DNA of 50,147 nt, from positions 1 through 50,147 of the forward strand of contig CAJTEY010000031.1 of NCBI GenBank assembly GCA_910575775.1, written 5' to 3'. How positions within the stretch are numbered: the stretch's first letter is position 1; each line of letters begins with the position of its first letter. The DNA comes from Lachnospiraceae bacterium. Its GTDB lineage: Bacteria; Bacillota; Clostridia; Lachnospirales; Lachnospiraceae. Below are positions 44,151 to 50,147 of this stretch, in pieces. The notes beneath the pieces were generated by a model. The model saw only the letters and a program-made list of their open reading frames with translations. It did no database searches and was not told where the DNA came from. Both the position numbers and the translations under genes were made by a program.

Positions 44151-45458
44151 TCAAAGCCGTCCGCCTTCATAGTAAGCCAGAAAAGCCCGCCGCGTATATT
44201 CCATATCTGCCACTGCCCCAAACTCCCGGATGGAGTGCATTGCCAGAATCGGCGCGCCCATGTCCACCGCAGGAATTGTGGTCAGCCCGGAAAGCGCGGG
44301 GCCGATCGTAGAGCCACCCGCGATATCATTCCTGTTTACAAACTTCTGATAAGGAACGCCCGCCCGCTCACAGGCTTCCACAAAATAGGCGGCGCTCAGC
44401 GCAGTCGTGGCGTACCGCTGGGACGCGGAATATTTAATCACAGGACCGCCCCCTAACACAGGACGGCTTTCCGTATCATGCTTGTCACTGTAATTCGGGT
44501 GCACCGCGTGCGCCAGATCCGCTGAAATGGAAGTCGAATTGGCAACCGCCTGAAAATACCCCTCATCCGTCATCCCCAGATTCTTGCAGATGCGGTTTAA
44601 AACATGCAGCAAAAGCCCGGAATTGGCTCCCTGCGCGGTGGTGCTCCCCACCTCCTCATTGTCAAAGGCCGCAAGCACCTGACAGCCTGCTCCTGCCTCC
44701 GCTTCCGTCAGTGCAGTCAATCCCGCGTAGACCATCGACAGATCGTCAATCCGGGATGCCGAGATAAACTCCTGCCCCTGCCCAGTAAAAATACCTTTCT
44801 GATACTCATACAAAAACAGCTCATAATCTACAAGATCCGCCACTTCTATGCCTGTCTCCTCCTGCAGCAATGCGGACAGATACTCTTCCTTTTCCACGCC
44901 CTCCTTCTTCATGGAAAAGAGCGGCAGAATTTCGGTCTGTCTATTGCAGGATCCTTTTTCATTCTTGTCCCTGTTGAAATGAATGCAGAGATTCGGAATC
45001 ATAAAAACAGGCTTATCAATCTGCACCAGCTTTTCTCGCAACACGCCCTCTTCTCTGACAATCAACCGCCCGGCCAGCGCCAGCGGTCTGTCAAACCATG
45101 TCTGCAGAATCGCTCCGCCGTATACCTCCACATTCATCTTCACATAGCCGTCCGGCGTAACGGTACAGGCACCCGGTTTGATCTTAAGCCCCGGTGAATC
45201 CGTGTGCGCACCGATGATGTGAAAACCTTCCTTCGCCGGATCGCCCTTTCCCACTGTAAAGGCAATCATCGCCGAGCTATTTTTTACTACAAAATATCTG
45301 CCGCCTCTTTCCAGTGACCAGGCTTCTGTTTCCTTTAGTTCCCTAAAACCGCTCTCTGTAAGAATGGCCGCCGCATTTTCCACAGCGTGAAAAGCGGTGG
45401 GGCTGTCGTTCAGATATTGTAATAAACCTTCTGCAAATTTCTGATAATTCTTACTCAT
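44151..45458 (-). CDS. M18-family metallo-aminopeptidase
   Basis: The 435-residue cytosolic di-zinc exopeptidase resembles aspartyl/yeast-vacuolar-type aminopeptidase I. Metal-site motifs are IIGAHTDSPGLK (His and Asp), AAFDNEEVGS (Glu pair) and a C-terminal PILAMHSIREFG (His). Others are SRIDDLSMVYAGLTAL and the M18-typical VHPNYSDKHD. Such enzymes remove N-terminal residues, often acidic ones, during peptide turnover. ATG 45458 follows GGAGG by about 7 bases and is preferred to the ATG at 45470. It is a single gene converging with the AraC-family gene. Confidence 0.92.
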   Translation of the reverse strand: MSKNYQKFAEGLLQYLNDSPTAFHAVENAAAILTESGFRELKETEAWSLERGGRYFVVKNSSAMIAFTVGKGDPAKEGFHIIGAHTDSPGLKIKPGACTVTPDGYVKMNVEVYGGAILQTWFDRPLALAGRLIVREEGVLREKLVQIDKPVFMIPNLCIHFNRDKNEKGSCNRQTEILPLFSMKKEGVEKEEYLSALLQEETGIEVADLVDYELFLYEYQKGIFTGQGQEFISASRIDDLSMVYAGLTALTEAEAGAGCQVLAAFDNEEVGSTTAQGANSGLLLHVLNRICKNLGMTDEGYFQAVANSTSISADLAHAVHPNYSDKHDTESRPVLGGGPVIKYSASQRYATTALSAAYFVEACERAGVPYQKFVNRNDIAGGSTIGPALSGLTTIPAVDMGAPILAMHSIREFGAVADMEYTRRAFLAYYEGGRL

Positions 45459-45566
45459 GATTTCCTCCATTCCGAAACGCCGAACCGAAATTGACCCAGA
45501 TCTGACGCAGCGCTTAATTTCTTCCGCACCAGATCATTTACCGTTATAAATGGTCTACATATGCCT

Positions 45567-45773
45567 TTAGCATATAATATCTCCTGCGGAACAATTCAAA
45601 ATATCGCATAAATCAATCAGTGTGTCAAGACTCATCTTTGCAATGCCCCGCTCTACCTGACTGGTGAAACCGACCGACAATTCCAGACTTTCTGCCATCT
45701 GTTCCTGCGTCAGATTTTTCTGCTTTTTGTAATATTTTATGTTTTTCCCAAGAATTTTACAGCGGATTCCATT
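45567..45773 (-). pseudogene. XRE-type HTH regulator fragment without start codon
   Basis: The open stretch encodes a normal Cro/C1-type HTH: CKILGKNIKYYKKQKNLTQ, EQMAESLELSVGF, SQVERGIAKMSLDTLIDL, ending GDIIC and stop at 45567. It opens only after a TGA at 45774-45776 and has no ATG, GTG or TTG with a ribosome binding site, so the 5' end seems lost or frameshifted. It overlaps, in another frame, the end of the TetR-like fragment. The remaining gap 45459-45566 holds no recognisable feature. Confidence 0.6.
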
Positions 45774-45958
45774 TCAAGAACTGCAAAAACCTTTTTGGAG
45801 TACATCGAAACCGCCATAGCCAAAATCGCCGCTTCTTTTAGCAGATACATTGCGCCAAAATAGGCATTAGACAATATCTTTATATAGTATGCTTCATCAT
45901 AAACCATTGCATTATCAGCAAGCAGACTGGCTATTCCATGTGTTACCAAATAAATTTG
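45737..45958 (-). pseudogene. TetR-family regulator C-terminal fragment
   Basis: The frame reads LVTHGIASLLADNAMVYDEAYYIKI, then LSNAYFGAMYLLKEAA, which resembles the ligand-binding C-terminal domain of TetR regulators (a W/THG-IASLL motif is frequent). It opens after a TGA at 45959-45961 and has no HTH. A different frame immediately upstream reads GESLARGIDKFI before a stop, suggesting a frameshift and loss of the 5' part. It lies just after the ABC-2 permease genes, where a TetR repressor of that transporter would be expected. Confidence 0.5.
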
Positions 45959-46035
45959 TCAATCCCTCTGGCTAAACTTTCACCAGTTCTCCACTTTTCC
46001 GAAAGAATGTATGGGTGACGACGAGATTTTTCTGA

Positions 46036-47040
46036 TTATTGAGTTGCGTGCCTTTTATGCCATAAAACATACAACACAAACCACGCGATACCATGAACAG
46101 CCAGAATACCAATGTCCTTTACCGCCGCTTTTATATTCCCGGTGGACAGTGCCATAATGCCATCAAAAGCGGGCTGGGATGGAACGATATTGCAAATAAC
46201 CGTCAGTAACCCGCTCATCCCGATTAGAGCGCATACAATGGGTACTGCAATAAACACGAGCATGACAATCTTGATATAGACCACGCCAATCATCAGACCC
46301 TCGGAGAGCTTACCGATAAACAGGCCAATCAGTGCAGCCACAAAGGACGACAGCACAATCAGTGCCAGCAACAGCCCGAAATTTTGCCAGGACAATCGGA
46401 AACAGATACACGCCGTTACAAGAGAGGACAGGCTGCCAAAGAGGAAGCCCACCACGACTTTCTGAAAAATGTACTGACTGGGTGTCATAGGAAGAATTTC
46501 GTTGATGAAAGCTACGCCGTCCTCTTTTTCGGAGATGATGTTCATAGCGTTGAACGTGCAGCCCATGAACATAGCGACAATCAGCACAGCAGAAATAAAA
46601 ATTCCTTGAAAGTTTCCCAAAATATCGGGCCGCTCCAACACCTGGACTTCTGCCTGTTCAGCGTTTTTCCGTTGTTCATAGAGGGCCGGAAGGGTTGCCG
46701 CCGCCTGCCGAAAAATATCCAGCTCGTCCCCACTGACTGCAGTTTTGAGGCTGTCCCCGTCTGCTTTTACGCCGATCACATTGGTAGACGGTTCCTTGAT
46801 GGCCGCAGCCAGTTCTTCCTGTGTCCCATAAGCTGTCACCGGGCCGTACCGCTCCAGCCATGTGATTGTCTGTGGGGGCAGGTCGTTTTCCAGTATACTG
46901 AAGTGAAGTTCTCCCAGACTGGACAGATCAATGGAACCCATAAAATTCAATGCCACGGCGACCAGGATGGGCAGCAGAAAGGTCATTAGGCAGAATTTAT
47001 CCCGCAGGACACTTTTCAGTTGATATTTTAAGCCTTTCAC
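46036..47040 (-). CDS. ABC-2-type transporter permease (second subunit)
   Basis: The 334-residue protein has a first membrane segment near 17-37 and an extracellular domain of about 105 residues (38-145). Five more segments follow (from ISAVLIVAMFMGCTFNAM onward to LAVHGIAWFVLYVLW). It contains the ABC-2 hallmark ISEKEDGVAFINEILPMTPSQYIFQKV. The start is a GTG at 47040 with AAAGGAGGGG 6 bases upstream. It forms a transporter with the permease and ATPase encoded immediately upstream; the substrate is unknown. Downstream lie only regulator remnants. Confidence 0.85.
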   Translation of the reverse strand: MKGLKYQLKSVLRDKFCLMTFLLPILVAVALNFMGSIDLSSLGELHFSILENDLPPQTITWLERYGPVTAYGTQEELAAAIKEPSTNVIGVKADGDSLKTAVSGDELDIFRQAAATLPALYEQRKNAEQAEVQVLERPDILGNFQGIFISAVLIVAMFMGCTFNAMNIISEKEDGVAFINEILPMTPSQYIFQKVVVGFLFGSLSSLVTACICFRLSWQNFGLLLALIVLSSFVAALIGLFIGKLSEGLMIGVVYIKIVMLVFIAVPIVCALIGMSGLLTVICNIVPSQPAFDGIMALSTGNIKAAVKDIGILAVHGIAWFVLYVLWHKRHATQ

Positions 47041-47043
47041 GCC

Positions 47044-48036
47044 TCACCCCTCCTTTCCGATTTCCCGCTGAAACGCAAGCCGCACCATTAGGAACAACAG
47101 CACGATTATACCGACGGCGCCAGCATAATAGGCAGGGGAAATGTCCGTTCCGAAATAGGCATTTTTCAGGCCCATATAGACATGATAGAACGGATGATAG
47201 CCAATCCAGTCAAATTTGATTGATGTATTGGCGGATAAAAATACGGGGGTCGCAGCGAAAATGGCAATCATCAGATAGACCAGCGTAAATTGCCGAAAAT
47301 CTTTCAGCAGCAGGGCGCAGAGCAAACCCACCAAGGCCATAATCAGTGACAGGATGGTCGTCTGTAGCAAGACGGCGGGCAGTATCGCCGCTCCGTCCGT
47401 GACCCCCACATTCAGCAGGGTGAGCGGCACCGCAAAGGCCAGATCGGAGAGCAGAAACACCGCCAGCTTGGACAGAAGAAACAGCTCTTTGCGCAACGGG
47501 AGGATGGCGTGGACACAAATGACCCCCATCCCCTTTTCCTTGAACAGCACAGCGGCGATTCCCAGGAATCCCACAGCGGCCAGTTCAAAAAACAGCAGCT
47601 CACAGGTGATCTCTTTCCGCGCCTTTTGTTCCGGCGTATTTGTCCCAATGATCTCCGGGGCGCTGCCGGTGAAGGGCCGCAGCAGGGACAGGGCATAGTC
47701 AGCCCGGTGGCAGTCAACGTGTTCCGCTCCCTTATAGAGTACCACCCGCACGTCCCCGGCGCTGGCATCCAGTCCTACCCCGTTGGCGTCGGAGAACAGG
47801 GCGGCATCCATAGCCTCCATGGACGGAACGACCTGCACCAGAGAGGATTTTTCCGTCTGCGTCCCTGCAGGGTCGTACAGATATACATTGTAGGGCGGCA
47901 TCTGCATGAAACGGATATAGCCCAGATTCACATACACCGTATAAAGAGCCAGAAAACCTACCGCCATCAGGAAAAATTTCCCTGATACCAGCATCCGGCA
48001 GTCTTTTTTGAACAGGACGCAAAAGCCTTTTCCCAT
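47044..48036 (-). CDS. ABC-2-type transporter permease (first subunit)
   Basis: The 330-residue protein has one membrane segment at about 20-38 and an extracellular domain to about 155, then five segments, with LLFFELAAVGFLGIAAVLFKEKGMG followed by ILPLRKELFLLSKL as the coupling-helix region. ATG 48036 overlaps the ATPase stop by one base (TGATG), with AGGGGG 8 bases upstream; a GTG one codon earlier is also possible. It has the same overall design as the next permease, so the two form a heterodimer. Base composition is visibly GC-richer than the surrounding regulators. Confidence 0.83.
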   Translation of the reverse strand: MGKGFCVLFKKDCRMLVSGKFFLMAVGFLALYTVYVNLGYIRFMQMPPYNVYLYDPAGTQTEKSSLVQVVPSMEAMDAALFSDANGVGLDASAGDVRVVLYKGAEHVDCHRADYALSLLRPFTGSAPEIIGTNTPEQKARKEITCELLFFELAAVGFLGIAAVLFKEKGMGVICVHAILPLRKELFLLSKLAVFLLSDLAFAVPLTLLNVGVTDGAAILPAVLLQTTILSLIMALVGLLCALLLKDFRQFTLVYLMIAIFAATPVFLSANTSIKFDWIGYHPFYHVYMGLKNAYFGTDISPAYYAGAVGIIVLLFLMVRLAFQREIGKEG

Positions 48037-48884
48037 CACGACAGCCCCCTCCCTGTGTACTGGATGAACATATCCTCCAAGGTCGGCTCCTTGGAGTGGA
48101 TGCTGATGATCTCGTCGTGGGCAAAGGGAATGCCCGCCTCCAGCTCCGGTGCCTCTATGGTTTTTGTTTCCCGTTGTCCTTGATACAGATAGTCAATCAC
48201 GACCCGATGATTGCTGTTTTTCTCTTTTAGACGTTTAGGCGTATCCAGGGCTACCAAATTTCCATTGGAAATAAAGGCCACTCGGTCACACAGTAAATCG
48301 GCGTCCACCATGTTATGGGTGGTGACAAAAACCGTCGTTCCCTTTTTGCGCTCCTGCTCAATGATTGTTCGGAACAGCACCGCGCCGGAGGGGTCAAGCC
48401 CGCTGGTGGGTTCGTCCAGGAACAGCAACCGTGGGTTGCTTACCAGCGCCCGCGCCATGCTTACCCTCTGCCGCATCCCCTTGGAGTAGGAGGATACCGG
48501 CTTTTTCAGAAAGTCCGGCTTAAATTCCAGCGCATCCAGCAGTTCCCCCACATTCCGCCGCTGCTCCCTTGGGTAGAAAGAGGCGAAGTAGTTCAGATTG
48601 TCTACGGCGCTCAAATTGGCGTATAGGTAGGGAAACTCAAACAGGACGCCGATCTTCTGAAAAAGTTCCTGCCCGTGGGCGGCGGAAATGTCCTGCCCGA
48701 ACAGGGAAACCTTACCGCCATGGCCTCTTAGTATCCCGGTGAGTATCTTTTGTGTTGTGGACTTCCCGGAGCCATTCGGCCCCAGGAAGCCGAAAATCTC
48801 CCCGTCCTCCACGGTGAAGTCCAGGCCGTGGAGGGCCTGCTTGTCTTTGCCGTAGGAGAACGTCAGGTTTTTAACCTCGATCAT
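48036..48884 (-). CDS. ABC transporter ATP-binding protein (ABC-2 export type)
   Basis: The 282-residue ATPase has Walker A GPNGSGKSTTQKIL, Q-loop IGVLFEFPYLYANLS (Q replaced by E-F context), signature YSKGMRQRVSMARAL, Walker B LLFLDEPTSGLD and H-loop VTTHNMVDA. The C-terminal 70 residues form an extra regulatory domain. It overlaps the small membrane protein gene by 4 bases (ATGA) and the permease gene by 1, giving a tightly coupled operon. Confidence 0.93.
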   Translation of the reverse strand: MIEVKNLTFSYGKDKQALHGLDFTVEDGEIFGFLGPNGSGKSTTQKILTGILRGHGGKVSLFGQDISAAHGQELFQKIGVLFEFPYLYANLSAVDNLNYFASFYPREQRRNVGELLDALEFKPDFLKKPVSSYSKGMRQRVSMARALVSNPRLLFLDEPTSGLDPSGAVLFRTIIEQERKKGTTVFVTTHNMVDADLLCDRVAFISNGNLVALDTPKRLKEKNSNHRVVIDYLYQGQRETKTIEAPELEAGIPFAHDEIISIHSKEPTLEDMFIQYTGRGLS

Positions 48885-49030
48885 TCGTCATCACCCCACT
48901 TCCCGCGCGGGCCTTTCTTCTCCCGCTGGCGTTTGCTCCACCACTTCATAAACTTGACCTTGAAAGGGATGGAGATAATCAGCACCGCCATAATCACCAG
49001 CCACCAGTACCACGCTAAACCTAAGAACAT
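48881..49030 (-). CDS. Small membrane protein, first gene of the ABC-2 operon
   Basis: The 49-residue product has one hydrophobic segment (LGLAWYWWLVIMAVLIISIPF) followed by a strongly basic tail (KVKFMKWWSKRQREKKGPRGKWG). ATG 49030 has GGAG 6 bases upstream; an ATG four codons earlier (49042) has only GGCGG. Its 4-base overlap with the ATPase gene suggests a functional link to the transporter, perhaps as an accessory subunit. Family not recognised. The region 49031-49141 is its upstream region, with a possible promoter (TTGTAG, 17 bases, TATTTT on minus). Confidence 0.6.
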   Translation of the reverse strand: MFLGLAWYWWLVIMAVLIISIPFKVKFMKWWSKRQREKKGPRGKWGDDE

Positions 49031-49141
49031 AAAAATCTCCATTCCGCCGCCTTTGGCTGGCGGCACAAATAGCAATGAAAGTATTTCAACTCTCCACGTT
49101 GTGCCGTAAAATATCTTGTAAGAAGCTATACTACAAAGCAC

Positions 49142-49325
49142 GGGAGGAGGAGTTGTAAAAACCTTCTCGTTTTAGACAGCATAAAAGTCAGTGTAAGTTC
49201 TGCCTTTTCAAGCACAAATAAGTGGTACTCCGAGTCCGTACACTAAGAATTGTTTAAGCGCCTTAGTTTAATTGTGTGGCAGTTCAGTCAATGGCTTCTT
49301 ATCTTTTACGAAAGGAGTCAGACTC
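49142..49325 (+). ncRNA. IS110 left-end noncoding region, candidate bridge RNA
   Basis: About 180 noncoding bases precede the transposase start. Established work on IS110-type elements shows that the noncoding end upstream of the transposase encodes a bridge/seek RNA that pairs with target and donor DNA. Two stem-loops are visible: 49222-49228 with 49238-49243 (six pairs, one bulge, loop TCCGAGTCC) and ACTAAG (49242-49247) with CTTAGT (49262-49267). AAAGGAG (49311-49317) is the transposase ribosome binding site. The RNA assignment is inferred from position; element ends are not determined. Confidence 0.4.
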
Positions 49326-50147
49326 ATGAGAGTTACTTATCAAACCTGTTGTGGTGTCGATGTCCACAAATCTTTTCTCGTCGCCACAATCATCAAAACA
49401 ACTGGCGGGATTGAACCTTCTTATCAAAAGAAACGATTTTCCACCTTTAACAATTCTATTCTTCTTTTCAAGCAGTGGCTGTTGGATAACAACTGCCATG
49501 ATGTCTGTATGGAATCCACTGGCAAATACTGGATCCCTGTCTTTAATCTTCTGGAAGACGAAATCAATGTCACCATTGCTAATCCCAAATGGGTCAAAGC
49601 TGTAAAGGGCAACAAAGATGATGAAAAGGATTCCAAATGGATTGGGGATTTATTCCGTCTGGGACTTGTGAAAGGCAGCTACATTCCCAGCAGGCCAATC
49701 CGCATTTTAAGGGAATATACAAGATACCGTTATAAGCTTGTTTCCTGCCGCTCCAGTGAAAAAAACAGATATCAGAATGCGCTTACTGTCTGTAATGTAG
49801 CTTTAGATTCTGTAGTTTCCGATATCTTTGGGAAGTCATCCACATCCATTATCGACTATCTGCTTCAACAATCAGGTACGTCCATCAACCACAAAGAAAT
49901 CGCATCCAAACTTCTAAGGAGCCTCAAATCCAAAGAAGATGCTGTTATTGAATCCATCGAAGGATATCAGATGACTGATGCCCAAAAATACCGTATGCGC
50001 CTCGTCCGCGCACATATGGATTATATCACAGCTGAGATCAATGATGTTGACTCTATGATAGAAAATCTGATTTCTTCTGATCCTGATTATGAAAATGCCG
50101 TCCAGTTACTCTGTACCATTCCGGGTGTCAAACATGATAGTGCAGTC
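49326..50147 (+). mobile_element. IS110-family transposase, truncated by the window edge
   Basis: The open frame runs 274 codons to the edge. The RuvC-like DEDD domain is recognisable: Asp in CCGVDVHKSF, Glu in CMESTGKYWIP, and the Asp pair in KGNKDDEKDSKWIGDLF. A long helical region follows, and the start of the C-terminal Tnp2/Transposase_20 domain (LLCTIPGVKHDSAV) appears at the edge; its catalytic serine lies outside. AAAGGAG lies 8 bases before ATG 49326. Upstream placement of the long noncoding end fits IS110 proper rather than the IS1111 subgroup. Confidence 0.92.

Overview
The window looks like a chromosomal segment of a Clostridia member, most likely a Lachnospiraceae gut commensal. 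This is inferred from Gram-positive style AGGAGG ribosome binding sites, sigma-A promoters, BlaI/M56 and YesM/YesN-type regulators, a CarD-family regulator, BceAB-like transport genes and a tRNA-Lys gene with no encoded CCA. Nearly all genes run on the minus strand. The plus-strand exceptions are two insertion sequences at the edges, a restriction-modification pair, the tRNA, a ComFB-like gene and one AraC-type regulator.

Layout. 1-131: end of an IS1182-like transposase. 224-5901: a regulatory and exported-protein cassette. A BlaI-like repressor and an M56 sensor protease are followed by a second promoter carrying the same operator motif, then a protein of unknown function, two secreted proteins, and another unknown protein preceded by a perfect Fur-box-like palindrome. 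5965-8219: a C5-methyltransferase and a PD-(D/E)XK restriction enzyme resembling the BsaWI/CCGG group, with their own promoter and terminator. 8232-15102: housekeeping genes (glgB, a TPR protein with a degenerate AAA-like domain, rsmA, tatD, tRNA-Lys). 15154-23875: a sugar ABC importer operon (ATPase, permease, a tandemly duplicated substrate-binding lipoprotein) continuing into a YesN-type regulator, a YesM-type kinase and a two-domain ABC protein that has lost its ATPase motifs. 24144-28956: a metal/arsenic permease-like protein, ComFB-like protein, ECF sigma with putative anti-sigma, CarD-like regulator and an orphan CheC/FliY-like protein. 28997-37793: FtsX-type ABC transporter, and a two-component system whose kinase and regulator are separated by an AlbA/Schlafen-type ATPase gene, behind a type-I ABC exporter. 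38069-42886: a second M56/BlaI pair with twin cop boxes, a nested palindrome, and a second ECF sigma/DUF4179 anti-sigma pair. 43130-45458: AraC/GyrI-like regulator and M18 aminopeptidase. 45567-49030: TetR and XRE remnants beside an ABC-2 transporter operon. 49142-50147: IS110-family element running off the edge.

The theme is envelope and nutrient sensing: two BlaI/M56 pairs, two ECF sigma/anti-sigma pairs and two two-component systems lie within 50 kb. The most unusual items are the BlaI-type operator shared between the repressor promoter and an exported-protein cassette, the sugar operon with a doubled binding protein plus a pseudo-ATPase beside its sensor kinase, and the AlbA-type gene wedged into a two-component operon. 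Functional links are inferred from motifs and gene order only; no database search was run.
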